From Halisarca cf. caerulea (Eukaryota > Porifera > Demospongiae > Chondrillida > Halisarcidae), in NCBI GenBank assembly GCA_963170055.1, contig CAUJGJ010000200.1:187175-251174 (forward strand): a stretch of DNA of 64,000 nucleotides. The letters are read 5' to 3'. Each line of letters opens with the position of its first letter. Position 1 is the first letter of the stretch. Below, one piece after another: positions 1-15,760 of the stretch. Both the position numbers and the translations under genes were made by a program. The notes under the pieces were generated by a model. That model saw nothing but the letters and a program-made list of their open reading frames with translations, had not been told where the DNA came from and made no database searches.

Positions 1-2835
1 GTGTGTCCACTGGGAATGTGCGTGGTGCTAGTGCCAAATATGGGTATTAGCTCCAGCATATCCAACACTACACAAATAAGCCCACAGTAGTTGAGAAACT
101 TCATGTGTGTCCACTGGGAATGTGCGTGGTGCTAGTGCCAAATATTGGTATTATCACCAGCATATCCAACACTACACAAATACTCCCACAGCAATTCAAA
201 AAGGTCATGTGTGTCCACTGGGAATGTGCGTGGTGCTAGTGCCAAATATTGGTATTAGCACCAGCATATCCAACACTACACAAATACGCCCACAGCACTT
301 CAGAAACTTCATGTGTGTCCACTGGGAATGTGCGTGGTGCTAGTGCCAAATATTGGTATTAGCACCAGCATATCCAACACTACACAAATACGCCCACAGC
401 ACTTCAGAAAGGTCATGTGTGTCCACTGGGAATTGCGTGGTGCTAGTGCCAAATATTGGTATTAGCACCAGCATATCCAACACTACACAAATACGCCCAC
501 AGCACTTCATAAACTTCATTTGTGTCCACTGGGAATGTGCGTGGTGCTAGTGCCAAATATTGGTATTAGCACCAGCATATCCAACACTACACAAATACGC
601 CCACAGCACTTCAGAAACTTCATGTGTGTCCACTGGGAATGTGCGTGGTGCTAGTGCCAAATATTGGTATTAGCACCAGCATATCCAACACTACACAAAT
701 ACACCCACAGCACTTCAGAAAGGTCATGTGTGTCCACTGGGAATGTGCGTGGTGCTAGTGCCAAATATTGGTATTAGCACCAGCATATCCAACACTACAC
801 AAATACGCCCACAGCACTTCAGAAAGGTCATGTGTGTCCACTGGGAATGTGCGTGGTACTAGTGCCAAATATTGGTATTAGCACCAGCATATCCAACACT
901 ACACAAATACGCCCACAGCACTTCAGAAAGGTCATGTGTGTCCACTGGGAATGTGCGTGGTGCTAGTGCCAAATATTGGTATTAGCACCAGCATATCCAA
1001 CACTACACAAATACGCCCACAGCACTTCAGAAACTTCATGTGTGTCCACTGGGAATTTTCGCGGTGCTAGTGCCAAATATAAGTATTAGCACTAGCATAT
1101 CCAACACTACACAAATACGCCCACAGCACTTTAGAAAGGTCATGTGTGTCCACTGGGAATGTGCGTGGTGCTAGTGCCAAATATTGGTATTAGCACCAGC
1201 ATATCCAACACTACACAAATACGCCCACAACAATTCAAAAAGGTCATGTGTGTCAACTGGGAATGTGTATGGTGCTAGTGCCAAATATTGGTATTTGCAC
1301 CAGCATATCCAAATCTACACAAATACGCCTACGGTAGTTAAGAAACTTCATGTGTGTCCACTGGGAATGTGCGTGGTGCTAGTGCCAAATATTGGTATTA
1401 GCACCAGCATATCCAACACCACACAAATACGCCCACAGCACTTCAGAAAGGTCATGTGTGTCCCCTGGGAATGTGCGTGGTGCTAGTGCCAAATATTGGT
1501 ATTAGCACCAGCATATCTAACACTAAACAAATACGCCCACAGTAGTTAAGAAACTTCATGTGTGACCACTGGGAATGTGCGTGGTGCTAGTGCCAAATAT
1601 TGGTATTAGCACCAGTATATCCAACACTACACAAATACGCCCACAGCACTTCAGAAAGGTCATGTGTGTCCACTGGGAATGTGCGTGGTGCTAGTGCCAA
1701 ATATTGGTATTAGCTCCAGCATATCCAACACTACACAAATAAGCCCACAGCACTTCAGAAAGGTCATGTGTGTCCACTGGGAATGTGCGTGGTGCTAGTG
1801 CCAAATATTGGTATTAGCACCAGCATATCCAACACTACACAAATACGCCCACAGCACTTCAGAAAGGTCATGTGTGTCCACTGGGAATGTGCGTGGTGCT
1901 AGTGCCAAATATTGGTATAAGCACCAGCATATCCAACACTACACAAATACGCCCACAGCACTTCAGAAAGGTCATGTGTGTCCACTGGGAATGTGCGTGG
2001 TGCTAGTGCCAAATATTGGTATTAGCACCAGCATATCCAACACTACACAAATACGCCCACAGCACTTTAGAAAGGTCATGTGTGTCCACTGGGAATGTGC
2101 GTGGTGCTAGTGCCAAATATTGGTATTAGCACCAGCATATCCAACACTACACAAATACGCCCACAGCACTTCAGAAAGGTCATGTGTGTCCACTGGGAAT
2201 GTGCGTGGTGCTAGTGCCAAATATTGGTATTAGCACCAGCATATCCAACACTACACAAATACGCCCACAGCAATTCAAAAAGGTCATGTGTGTAAACTGG
2301 GAATGTGTATGGTGCTAGTGCCAAATATTGGTATTAGCACCAGCATATCCAAATCTACACAAATACGCCCACAGTAGTTAAGAAACTTCATGTGTGTCCA
2401 CTGGGAATGTGCGTGGTGCTAGTGCCAAATATTGGTATTAGCACCAGCATATCCAACACTACACAAATACGCCCACAGCACTTCAGAAAGGTCATGTGTT
2501 TCCACTGGGAATGTGCGTGGTGCTAGTGCCAAATATTGGTATAAGCACCAGCATATCCAACACTACACAAATACGCCCACAGCACTTCAGAAAGGTCATG
2601 TGTGTCCACTGGGAATGTGCGTGGTGCTAGTGCCAAATATTGGTATTAGCACCAGCATATCCAACACTAGACAAATACGCCCACAGCACGTCAGAAAGGT
2701 CATGTGTGTCCACTGGGAATGTGCGTGGTGCTAGTGCCAAATATTGGTATTAGCACCAGCATATCCAACACTACACAAATACGCCCACAGCACTTCAGAA
2801 AGGTCATGTGTGTCCACTGGGAATGTGCGTGGTGT

Positions 2836-5800
2836 TAGTGCCAAATATTGGTATTAGCACCAGCATATCCAACACTACACAAATACGCCCACAGCAATTC
2901 AAAAAGGTCATGTGTGTCAACTGGGAATGTGTATGGTGCTAGTGCCAAATATTGGTATTAGCACCAGCATATCCAAATCTACACAAATACGCCCACAGTA
3001 GTTAAGAAACTTCATGTGTGTCCACTGGGAATGTGCGTGGTGCTAGTGCCAAATATTGGTATTAGCACCAGCATATCCAACACTACACAAATACGCCCAC
3101 AGCACTTCAGAAAGGTCATGTGTGTCCCCTGGGAATGTGCGTGGTGCTAGTGCCAAATATTGGTATAAGCACCAGCATATCCAACACTAAACAAATACGC
3201 CCACAGTAGTTAAGAAACTTCATGTGTGACCACTGGGAATGTGTGTGGTGCTATTGCCAAATATTGGTATTAGCACAAGCATATTCAACACTATAAAAAT
3301 ACGCCCACAGCACTTCAGAAACTTCATGTGTGTCCACTGGGAATGTGCGCGGTGCTAGTGCCAAATATTAGTATTAGCACCAGCATATCCAACACTACAC
3401 AAATACGCCCACAGCACTTTAGAAAGGTCATGTGTGTCCACTGGGAATGTGCGTGGTGCTAGTGCCCAATATTGGTATTAGCACCAGCATATCCAACATT
3501 ACACAAATACGCCCACAGTAGTTAAGAAATTTCATGTGTGTCCACTGGGAATGTGCGTGGTGCTAGTGCCAAATATTGGTATTAGCACCAGCATATCCAA
3601 CATTACACAAAAACTCCCACAGTAGTTAATAAACTTCATGTGTGTCCACTGGGAATGTGCGTGGTGCTAGTGCCAAATATTAGTTTTAGCACCAGCATAG
3701 CTAACATTACACAAATACGCCCACAGTAGTTAAAAAACTTCATGTGTGTCCACTGGGAATGTGCGTGGTATTAGTGCAAAATATTGGTATTAGCACCAGC
3801 ATATCCAACACTACACAAATACGCCCACAGCACTTCAGAAAGGTAATGTGTGTCCACTGGGAATGTGCGTGGTGCTAGTGCCAAATATTGGTATTAGCAC
3901 CAGCATATCCAACACTACACAAATATGCCCACAGCACCTTAGAAAGGTCATGTGTGTCCACTGGGAATGTGCGTGGTGCTAGTGCCCAATATTGGTATTA
4001 GCACCAGCATATCCAACATTACACAAATACGCCCACAGTAGTTAAGAAACTTCATGTGTGTCCACTGGGAATGTGTGCGGTGCTAGTGCCAAATATTGGT
4101 ATTAGCACCAGCATATCCAACACTACACAAATACTCCCACAGCACTTCAGAAAGGTCATGTGTGTCCACTGGGAATGTGCGTGTTGCTAGTGCCAAATAT
4201 TGGTATTAGCACTAGCAAATCCAACACTACACAAATACGCCCGCAGCACTTCAGAAAGGTCATGTGTGTCCACTGAGAATGTGCGGGGTGCTAGTGCCCA
4301 ATATTGGTATTAGCACCAGCATATCCAACTCTACAGAAATGCGCCCACAGCACTTCAGAAACTTCATTTGTGTCCACTGGGAATGTGCGTGGTGCTAGTG
4401 CCAAATATTGGTATTAGCACCAGCATATCCAACACTACACAAATACGCCCACAGTAGTTAAGAAACTTCATGTGTGTCCACTGGGAATGTGTGTGGTGCT
4501 AGTGCCAAATATTGGTATTAGGACCAGTATATCCAATACTACACAAATACGCACACAGCACTTCAGAAACTTTATGTGTGTCCACTGGGAATGTGCGCGG
4601 TGCTAGTGCCAAATATTGGTATTAGCACCAGCATATCCAACATTACACAAAAACGCCCACAGCACTTTAGAAAGGTCATGTGTGTCCACTGGGAATGTGC
4701 GTGGTGCTAGTGCCCAATATTGGTATTAGCACCAGCATATCCAACACTACACAAATACGCCCACAGCACTTCAGAAAGGTCATGTGTGTCCACTGGGAAT
4801 GTGCGTGGTTCTAGTGCCAAATATTGGTATTAGCACCAGCATATCCAACACTACACAAATACGCCCACAGCACTTCAGAAAGGTCATGTGTGTCCACTGG
4901 GAATGTGCGTGCTGCTAGTGCCAAATATTGGTATTAGCACCAGCATATCCAACACTACACAAATACGCCTACAGCAATTACGAAAGGTCATATGTTTCCA
5001 CTGGGAATGTGCGTGGTGCTAGTGCCAAATATTGGTATTAGCACCAGCATATCCAACACTACACAAATACGCCCACAGCACTTCAGAAACTTCATGTGTG
5101 TCCACTGGGAATGTGCGCGGTGCTGGTGCCAAATATTAGTATTAGCACCAGCATATCCAACACTACACAAATACGCCCACAGCACTTTAGAAAGGTCATG
5201 TGTGTCCACTGGGAATGTGCGTGGTGCTAGTGCCCAATATTGGTATTAGCACCAGCATATCCAACATTGCACAAATACGCCCACAGTAGTTAAGAAATTT
5301 CATGTGTGTCCGCTGGGAATGTGCGTGGTGCTAGTGCCAAATATTGGTATTAGCACCAGCATATCCAACACTACACAAATACGCCCACAGCAATTCAAAA
5401 AGGTCATGTGTGTCAACTGGGAATGTGTATGGTGCTAGTGCCAAATATTGGTATTAGCACCAGCATATCCAAATCTACACAAATACGCCCACAGTAGTTA
5501 AGAAACTTCATGTGTGTCCACTGGGAATGTGCGTGGTGCTAGTGCCAAATATTGGTATTAGCACCAGCATATCCAACACTACACAAATACGCCCACAGCA
5601 CTTCAGAAAGGTCATGTGTGTCCCCTGGGAATGTGCGTGGTGCTAGTGCCAAATATTGGTATAAGCACCAGCATATCCAACACTAAACAAATACGCCCAC
5701 AGTAGTTAAGAAACTTCATGTGTGACCACTGGGAATGTGTGTGGTGCTATTGCCAAATATTGGTATTAGCACCAGCATATTCAACACTATAAAAATACGC

Positions 5801-7870
5801 CCACAGCACTTCAGAAACTTCATGTGTGTCCACTGGGAATGTGCGCGGTGCTAGTGCCAAATATTAGTATTAGCACCAGCATATCCAACACTACACAAAT
5901 ACGCCCACAGCACTTTAGAAAGGTCATGTGTGTCCACTGGGAATGTGCGTGGTGCTAGTGCCCAATATTGGTATTAGCACCAGCATATCCAACATTACAC
6001 AAATACGCCCACAGTAGTTAAGAAATTTCATGTGTGTCCACTGGGAATGTGCGTGGTGCTAGTGCCAAATATTGGTATTAGCACCAGCATATCCAACATT
6101 ACACAAAAACTCCCACAGTAGTTAATAAACTTCATGTGTGTCCACTGGGAATGTGCGTGGTGCTAGTGCCAAATATTAGTTTTAGCACCAGCATAGCTAA
6201 CATTACACAAATACGCCCACAGTAGTTAAAAAACTTCATGTGTGTCCACTGGGAATGTGCGTGGTATTAGTGCAAAATATTGGTATTAGCACCAGCATAT
6301 CCAACACTACACAAATACGCCCACAGCACTTCAGAAAGGTAATGTGTGTCCACTGGGAATGTGCGTGGTGCTAGTGCCAAATATTGGTATTAGCACCAGC
6401 ATATCCAACACTACACAAATATGCCCACAGCACCTTAGAAAGGTCATGTGTGTCCACTGGGAATGTGCGTGGTGCTAGTGCCCAATATTGGTATTAGCAC
6501 CAGCATATCCAACATTACACAAATACGCCCACAGTAGTTAAGAAACTTCATGTGTGTCCACTGGGAATGTGTGCGGTGCTAGTGCCAAATATTGGTATTA
6601 GCACCAGCATATCCAACACTACACAAATACTCCCACAGCACTTCAGAAAGGTCATGTGTGTCCACTGGGAATGTGCGTGTTGCTAGTGCCAAATATTGGT
6701 ATTAGCACTAGCAAATCCAACACTACACAAATACGCCCGCAGCACTTCAGAAAGGTCATGTGTGTCCACTGAGAATGTGCGGGGTGCTAGTGCCCAATAT
6801 TGGTATTAGCACCAGCATATCCAACTCTACAGAAATGCGCCCACAGCACTTCAGAAACTTCATTTGTGTCCACTGGGAATGTGCGTGGTGCTAGTGCCAA
6901 ATATTGGTATTAGCACCAGCATATCCAACACTACACAAATACGCCCACAGTAGTTAAGAAACTTCATGTGTGTCCACTGGGAATGTGTGTGGTGCTAGTG
7001 CCAAATATTGGTATTAGGACCAGTATATCCAATACTACACAAATACGCACACAGCACTTCAGAAACTTTATGTGTGTCCACTGGGAATGTGCGCGGTGCT
7101 AGTGCCAAATATTGGTATTAGCACCAGCATATCCAACATTACACAAAAACGCCCACAGCACTTTAGAAAGGTCATGTGTGTCCACTGGGAATGTGCGTGG
7201 TGCTAGTGCCCAATATTGGTATTAGCACCAGCATATCCAACACTACACAAATACGCCCACAGCACTTCAGAAAGGTCATGTGTGTCCACTGGGAATGTGC
7301 GTGGTTCTAGTGCCAAATATTGGTATTAGCACCAGCATATCCAACACTACACAAATACGCCCACAGCACTTCAGAAAGGTCATGTGTGTCCACTGGGAAT
7401 GTGCGTGCTGCTAGTGCCAAATATTGGTATTAGCACCAGCATATCCAACACTACACAAATACGCCTACAGCAATTACGAAAGGTCATATGTTTCCACTGG
7501 GAATGTGCGTGGTGCTAGTGCCAAATATTGGTATTAGCACCAGCATATCCAACACTACACAAATACGCCCACAGCACTTCAGAAACTTCATGTGTGTCCA
7601 CTGGGAATGTGCGCGGTGCTGGTGCCAAATATTAGTATTAGCACCAGCATATCCAACACTACACAAATACGCCCACAGCACTTTAGAAAGGTCATGTGTG
7701 TCCACTGGGAATGTGCGTGGTGCTAGTGCCCAATATTGGTATTAGCACCAGCATATCCAACATTGCACAAATACGCCCACAGTAGTTAAGAAATTTCATG
7801 TGTGTCCGCTGGGAATGTGCGTGGTGCTAGTGCCAAATATTGGTATTAGCACCAGCATATCCAACACTAC
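2836..7870. repeat. Higher-order duplication: two 2496-bp blocks (24 satellite units each)
   Basis: Rare variant units in about 2836-5331 recur in the same order 2496 bp downstream (24 x 104). Examples are the unit with GTCAACTGGGAATGTGTATGG at about 2917 and 5413, and one with TCAACACTATAAAAATACGC near 3288 and 5784. Long stretches are identical, with scattered single changes. This points to a recent block duplication inside the array rather than unit-by-unit drift. Confidence 0.9.
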
Positions 7871-10800
7871 AGAAATGCGCCCACAGCACTTCAGAAACTT
7901 CATTTGTGTCCACTGGGAATGTGCGTGGTGCTAGTGCCAAATATTGGTATTAGCACCAGCATATCCAACATTACACAAATACGCCCACAGCACTTCAGAA
8001 AGGTCATGTGTGTCCACTGGGAATGTGCGTGGTGCTAGTGCCAAATATTGGTATTAGCACCAGCATATCCAACACTACACAAATACGCCCACAGTAGTTA
8101 AGAAACTTCATGTATGTCCACTGGGAATGTGTGTGGTGCTAGTGCCAAATATTGGTATTAGGACCAGCATATCCAACACTACACAAATACGCCCACAGCA
8201 CTTCAGAAACTTTATGTGTGTCCACTGGGAATGTGCGCGGTGCTAGTGCCAAATATTGGTATTAGCACCAGCATATCCAACACTACACAAATACGCCCAC
8301 AGCACTTTAGAAAGGTCATGTGTGTCCACTGGGAATGTGCGTGGTGCTAGTGCCCAATATTGGTATTAGCACCAGCATATCCAACACTACACAAATACGC
8401 CCACAGCACTTCAGAAAGGTCATGTGTGTCCACTGGGAATGTGCGTGGTGCTAGTGCCAAATATTGGTATTAGCACCAGCATATCCAACACTACACAAAT
8501 ACGCCCACAGCACTTCAGAAAGGTCATGTGTGTCCACTGGGAATGTGCGTGGTGCTAGTGCCAAATATTGGTATTAGCACCAGCATATCCAACACTACAC
8601 AAATACGCCTACAGCAATTACGAAAGGTCATATGTGTCCACTGGGAATGTGCGTGGTGCTAGTGCCAAATATTGGTATTAGCACCAGCATATCAAACATT
8701 ACACAAATACGCCCACAGCACTTCAGAAAGGTCATGTGTGTCCACTGGGAATGTGCGTGGTGCTAGTGCCAAATATTGGTATTAGCACCAGCATATCCAA
8801 CACTACACAAATACGCCCACAGCACTTCAGAAACTTCATGTGTGTCCACTGGGAATGTGCGCGATGCTAGTGCCAAATATTGGTATTAGCACCAGCATAT
8901 CCAACACTACACAAATACGCCCACAGTAGTTAAAAAACTTCATGTGTGTTCACTGGGAATGTGTGTGGTGCTAGTGCCAAATATTGGTATTAGGACCAGC
9001 ATATCCAACACTACACAAATACGCCCACAGCACTTTAGAAAGGTCATGTGTGTCCACTGGGAATGTGCGTGGTGCTAGTGCCCAATATTGGTATTAGCAC
9101 CAGCATATCCAACACTACACAAATACGCCCACAGCACTTCAGAAAGGTCATGTGTGTCCACTGGGAATGTGCGTGGTGCTAGTGCCAAATATTGGTATTA
9201 GCACCAGCATATCCAACACTACACAAATACGCCCACAGCACTTCAGAAAGGTCATGTGTGTCCACTGGGAATTTGCGTGCTGCTAGTGCCAAATATTGGT
9301 ATTAGCACCAGCATATCCAACACTACACAAATATGCTTACAGCAATTACGAAAGGTCATATGTGTCCACTGGGAATGTGCGTGGTGCTAGTGCCAAATAT
9401 TGGTATTAGCACCAGCATATCCAACATTACACAAATACGCCCACAGCACTTCAGAAAGGTCATGTGTGTCCACTGGGAATGTGCGTGGTGCTAGTGCCAA
9501 ATATTGGTATTAGCACCAGCATATCCAACACTACACAAATACGCCCACAGCACTTTAGAAAGGTCATGTGTGTCCACTGGGAATGTGCGTGGTGCTAGTG
9601 CCCAATATTGGTATTAGCACCAGCATATCCAACATTACACAAATACGCCCACAGTAGTTAAGAAATTTCATGTGTGTCCACTGGGAATGTGCGTGGTGCT
9701 AGTGCCAAATATTGGTATTAGCACCAGCATATCCAACATTACACAAAAACGCCCACAGTAGTTAAGAAACTTCATGTGTGTCCTCTGGGAATGTGCATGG
9801 TGCTAGTGCCAAATATTAGTTTTAGCACCAGCATAGCTAACATTACACAAATACGCCCACAGTAGTTAAAAAACTTCATGTGTGTCCACTGGGAATGTGC
9901 GTGGTAATAGTGCCAAATATTGGTATTAGCACCAGCATATCCAACACTACACAAATACGCCCACTGCACTTCAGAAAGGTCATGTGTGTCCAATGGGAAT
10001 GTGCGTGATGCTAGTGCCAAATATTGGTATTAGCACCAGCATATCCAGCATTACACAAATACGCCCACAGCACTTCAGAAAGGTCATGTGTGTCCACTGG
10101 GAATGTGCGTGGTGCTAGTGCCAAATATTGGTATTAGCACCAGCATATCCAACATTACACAAATACGCCCACAGTAGTTAAGAAACTTCATGTTTGTCCA
10201 CTGGGAATGTGCGTGGTGCTAGTGCCAAATATTGGTATTAGCACCAGCATATCCAACACTACACAAATACGCCCACAGCACTTCAGAAACTTCATTTGTG
10301 TCCACTGGGAATGTGCGTGGTGCTAGTGCCAAATATTGGTATTAGCACCAGCATATCCAACATTACACAAATACCCCCACAGCACTTCAGAAAGGTCATG
10401 TGTGTCCACTGGGAATGTGCGTGGTGCTAGTGCCAAATATTGGTATTAGCACCAGCATATCCAACACTACACAAATACGCCCACAGTAGTTAAGAAACTT
10501 CATGTGTGTCCACTGGGAATATGCGTGGTGCTAGTGCCAAATATTGGTATTAGCACGAGCATATCCAACACTACACAAATACGCCCACAGCACTTCAGAA
10601 ACTTCATGTGTGTCCACTGGGAATGTGCGTGGTGCTAGTGCCAAATATTTGTATTAGCACCAGCATATCCAACACTACAGAAATGCGCCCACAGAACTTC
10701 AGAAACTTCATTTGTGTCCACTGGGAATGTGCGTGGTGCTAGTGCCCAATATTGGTATTAGCACCAGCATATCCAACATTACACAAATACGCCCACAGTA

Positions 10801-12429
10801 GTTAAGAAAGGTCATGTGTGTCCACTGGGAATGTGCGTGGTGCTAGTGCCAAATATTGGTATTAGCACCAGCATATCCAACACTACACAAATACGCCCAC
10901 AGCAGTTAAGAAACTTCATGTGTGTCAACTGGGAATGTGTGTGGTGCTAGTGCCAAATATTGGTATTAGCACCAGCATATCCAACACTACACAAATACGC
11001 CCACAGCACTTCAGAAACTTCATGTGTGTCCACTGGGAATGTGCGTGGTGCTAGTGCCAAATATTAGTATTAGCATCAGCATATCCAACACTACACAAAT
11101 ACGCCCACAGTACTTCAGAAACTTCATTTGTGTCCACTGGGAATGTGCGTGGTGCTAGTGCCAAATATTGGTATTAGCACCAGCATATCCAACATTACAC
11201 AAATACGCCCACAGTAGTTAAGGAAGGTCATGTGTGTCCACTGGGAATGTGCGTGGTGCTAGTGCCAAATATTGGTATTAGCACCAGCATATCCAACACT
11301 ACACAAATACGCCCACAGTAGTTAAGAAACTTCATGTGTGTCAACAGGGAATGTGCATGGTGCTAGTGCCAAATATTAGTTTTAGCACCAGCATAGCTAA
11401 CATTACACAAGTACGCCCACAGTAGTTAAAAAACTTCATGTGTGTCCACTGGGAATGTGTGTGGTGCTAGTGCCAAATATTGGTATTAGCACCAGCATAT
11501 CCAACACTACACAAATACGCCCACAGCACTTCAGAAACTTCATTTGTGTCCACTGGGAATGTGCGTGGTGCTAGTGCCAAATATTGGTATTAGCACCAGC
11601 ATATCCAACATTACACAAATACGCCCACAGCACTTCAGAAAGGTCATGTGTGTCCACTGGGAATGTGCGTGGTGCTAGTGCCAAATATTGGTATTAGCAC
11701 CAGCATATCCAACATTACACAAATGCGCCCACAGCACTTCAGAAAGGTCATGTGTGTCCACTGGGAATGTGCGTGGTGCTAGTGCCAAATATTGGTATTA
11801 GCACCAGCATATCCAACACTACACAAATACGCCCACAGTAGTTAAGAAACTTCATGTGTGTCCACTGGGAATGTGCGTGGTGCTGGTGCCAAATATTGGT
11901 ATTAGCACCAGCATATCCAACACTACACAAATACGCCCACAGCACTTCAGAAAGGTCATGTGTGTCCACTGGGAATGTGCGTGGTGCTAGTGCCAAATAT
12001 TGGTATTAGCACCAGCATATCCAACACTACACAAATACGCCCACAGCACTTCAGAAACTTCATGTGTGTCCACTGGGAATGTGCGCGGTGCTGGTGCCAA
12101 ATATTAGTATTAGCACCAGCATATCCAACACTACACAAATACGCCTTGAGCACTTTAGAAAGGTCATGTGTGTCCACTGGGAATGTGCGTGGTGCTAGTG
12201 CCCAATATTGGTAATAGCACCAGCATATCCAACATTACACAAATACGCCCACAGTAGTTAAGAAATTTCATGTGTGTCCGCTGGGAATGTGCGTGGTGCT
12301 AGTGCCAAATATTGGTATTAGCACCAGCATATCCAACACTACAGAAATGCGCCCACAGCACTTCAGAAACTTCATTTGTGTCCACTGGGAATGTGCGTGG
12401 TGCTAGTGCCAAATATTGGTATTAGCACC

Positions 12430-15400
12430 AGCATATCCAACATTACACAAATACGCCCAAATCACTTCAGAAAGGTCATGTGTGTCCACTGGGAATGTGC
12501 GTGGTGCTAGTGCCAAATATTGGTATTAGCACCAGCATATCCAACACTACACAAATACGCCCACAGTAGTTAAGAAACTTCATGTGTGTCCACTGGGAAT
12601 GTGCGCGGTGCTAGTGCCAAATATTAGTATTAGCACCAGCATATCCAACACTACACAAATACGCCCACAGCACTTTAGAAAGGTCATGTGTGTCCACTGG
12701 GAATGTGCGTGGTGCTAGTGCCCAATATTGGTATTAGCACCAGCATATCCAACATTACACAAATACGCCCACAGTAGTTAAGAAATTTCATGTGTGTCCA
12801 CTGGGAATGTGCGTGGTGCTAGTGCCAAATATTGGTATTAGCACGAGCATATCCAACATTACACAAAAACGCCCACAGTAGTTAAGAAACTTCATGTGTG
12901 TCCACTGGGAATGTGCATGGTGCTAGTGCCAAATATTAGTTTTAGCACCAGCATAGCTAACATTACACAAATACGCCCACAGTAGTTAAAAAACTTCATG
13001 TGTGTCCACTGGGAATGTGCGTGGTGCTGGTGCCAAATATTGGTATTAGCACCAGCATATCCAACACTACAAAAATTCGCCCACAGCACTTCAGAAAGGT
13101 CATGTGTGTCCACTGGGAATGTGCGTGGTGCTAGTGCCAAATATTGGTATTAGCACCAGCATATCCAACACTACACAAATACGCCCACAGCACTTCAGAA
13201 ACTTCATGTGTGTCCACTGGGAATGTGCGCGGTGCTGGTGCCAAATATTAGTATTAGCACCAGCATATCCAACACTACACAAATACGCCCACAGCACTTT
13301 AGAAAGGTCATGTGTGTCCACTGGGAATGTGCGTGGTGCTAGTGCCCAATATTTGTATTAGCACCAGCATATCCAACATTACACAAATACGCCCACAGTA
13401 GTTAAGAAATTTCATGTGTGTCCGCTGGGAATGTGCGTGGTGCTAGTGCCAAATATTGGTATTAGCACCAGCATATCCAACACTACAGAAATGCGCCCAC
13501 AGCACTTCAGAAACTTCATTTGTGTCCACTGGGAATGTGCGTGGTGCTAGTGCCAAATATTGGTATTAGCACCAGCATATCCAACACTACACAAATACGC
13601 CCACAGTAATTAAGAAACTTCATGTGTGTCCACTGGGAATGTGCGTGGTGCTAGTGCCAAATATTGGTATTAGCACCAGCATATCCAACACTACACAAAT
13701 ACGCCCACAGCACTTTAGAAAGGTCATGTGTGTCCACTGGGAATGTGCGTGGTGCTAGTGCCCAATATTTGTATTAGCACCAGCATATCCAACATTACAC
13801 AAATACGCCCACAGTAGTTAAGAAATTTCATGTGTGTCCACTGGGAATGTGCGTGGTGCTAGTGCCAAATATTGGTATTAGCACCAGCATATCCAACACT
13901 ACAGAAAGGCGCCCACAGCACTTCAGAAACTTCATTTGTGTCCACTGGGAATGTGCGTGGTGCTAGTGCCAAATATTGGTATTAGCACCAGCATATCCAA
14001 CACTACACATATACGCCCACAGTAGTTAAGAAACTTCATGTGTGTCCACTGGGAATGTGCGTGGTGCTAGTGCCAAATATTGGTATTAGCACCAGCATAT
14101 CCAACATTACACAAATACGCCCAAATCACTTCAGAAAGGTCATGTGTGTCCACTGGGAATGTGCGTGGTGCTAGTGCCAAATATTGGTATTAGCACCAGC
14201 ATATCCAACACTACACAAATACGCCCACAGTAGTTAAGAAACTTCATGTGTGTCCACTGGGAATGTGCGCGGTGCTAGTGCCAAATATTAGTATTAGCAC
14301 CAGCATATCCAACACTACACAAATACGCCCACAGCACTTTAGAAAGGTCATGTGTGTCCACTGGGAATGTGCGTGGTGCTAGTGCCCAATATTGGTATTA
14401 GCACCAGCATATCCAACATTACACAAATACGCCCACAGTAGTTAAGAAATTTCATGTGTGTCCACTGGGAATGTGCGTGGTGCTAGTGCCAAATATTGGT
14501 ATTAGCACGAGCATATCCAACATTACACAAAAACGCCCACAGTAGTTAAGAAACTTCATGTGTGTCCACTGGGAATGTGCATGGTGCTAGTGCCAAATAT
14601 TAGTTTTAGCACCAGCATAGCTAACATTACACAAATACGCCCACAGTAGTTAAAAAACTTCATGTGTGTCCACTGGGAATGTGCGTGGTGCTGGTGCCAA
14701 ATATTGGTATTAGCACCAGCATATCCAACACTACAAAAATACGCCCACAGCACTTCAGAAAGGTCATGTGTGTCCACTGGGAATGTGCGTGGTGCTAGTG
14801 CCAAATATTGGTATTAGCACCAGCATATCCAACACTACACAAATACGCCCACAGCACTTCAGAAACTTCATGTGTGTCCACTGGGAATGTGCGCGGTGCT
14901 GGTGCCAAATATTAGTATTAGCACCAGCATATCCAACACTACACAAATACGCCCACAGCACTTTAGAAAGGTCATGTGTGTCCACTGGGAATGTGCGTGG
15001 TGCTAGTGCCCAATATTGGTATTAGCACCAGCATATCCAACATTACACAAATACGCCCACAGTAGTTAAGAAATTTCATGTGTGTCCGCTGGGAATGTGC
15101 GTGGTGCTAGTGCCAAATATTGGTATTAGCACCAGCATATCCAACACTACAGATATGCGCCCACAGCACTTCAGAAACTTCATTTGTGTCCACTGGGAAT
15201 GTGCGTGGTGCTAGTGCCAAATATTGGTATTAGCACCAGCATATCCAACACTACACAAATACGCCCACAGTAGTTAAGAAACTTCATGTGTGTCCACTGG
15301 GAATGTGCGTGGTGCTAGTGCCAAATATTGGTATTAGCACCAGCATATCCAACACTACACAAATACGCCCACAGCACTTTAGAAAGGTCATGTGTGTCCA

Positions 15401-15760
15401 CTGGGAATGTGCGTGGTGCTAGTGCCCAATATTTGTATTAGCACCAGCATATCCAACATTACACAAATACGCCCACAGTAGTTAAGAAATTTCATGTGTG
15501 TCCACTGGGAATGTGCGTGGTGCTAGTGCCAAATATTGGTATTAGCACCAGCATATCCAACACTACAGAAATGCGCCCACAGCACTTCAGAAACTTCATT
15601 TGTGTCCACTGGGAATGTGCGTGGTGCTAGTGCCAAATATTGGTATTAGCACCAGCATATCCAACACTACACATATACGCCCACAGTAGTTAAGAAACTT
15701 CATGTGTGTCCACTGGGAATGTGCGTGGTGCTAGTGCCAAATATTGGTATTAGCACCAGC
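12430..15760. repeat. Higher-order duplication: two 1664-bp blocks (16 satellite units each)
   Basis: A marker unit reading CCAAATCACT (for the usual CCACAGCACT) lies at 12457 and again at 14121, exactly 1664 bp apart (16 x 104). The following units match in order until about 14090 and 15755, where the two copies diverge. Block ends are estimated from where the variant patterns stop matching. Confidence 0.82.
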
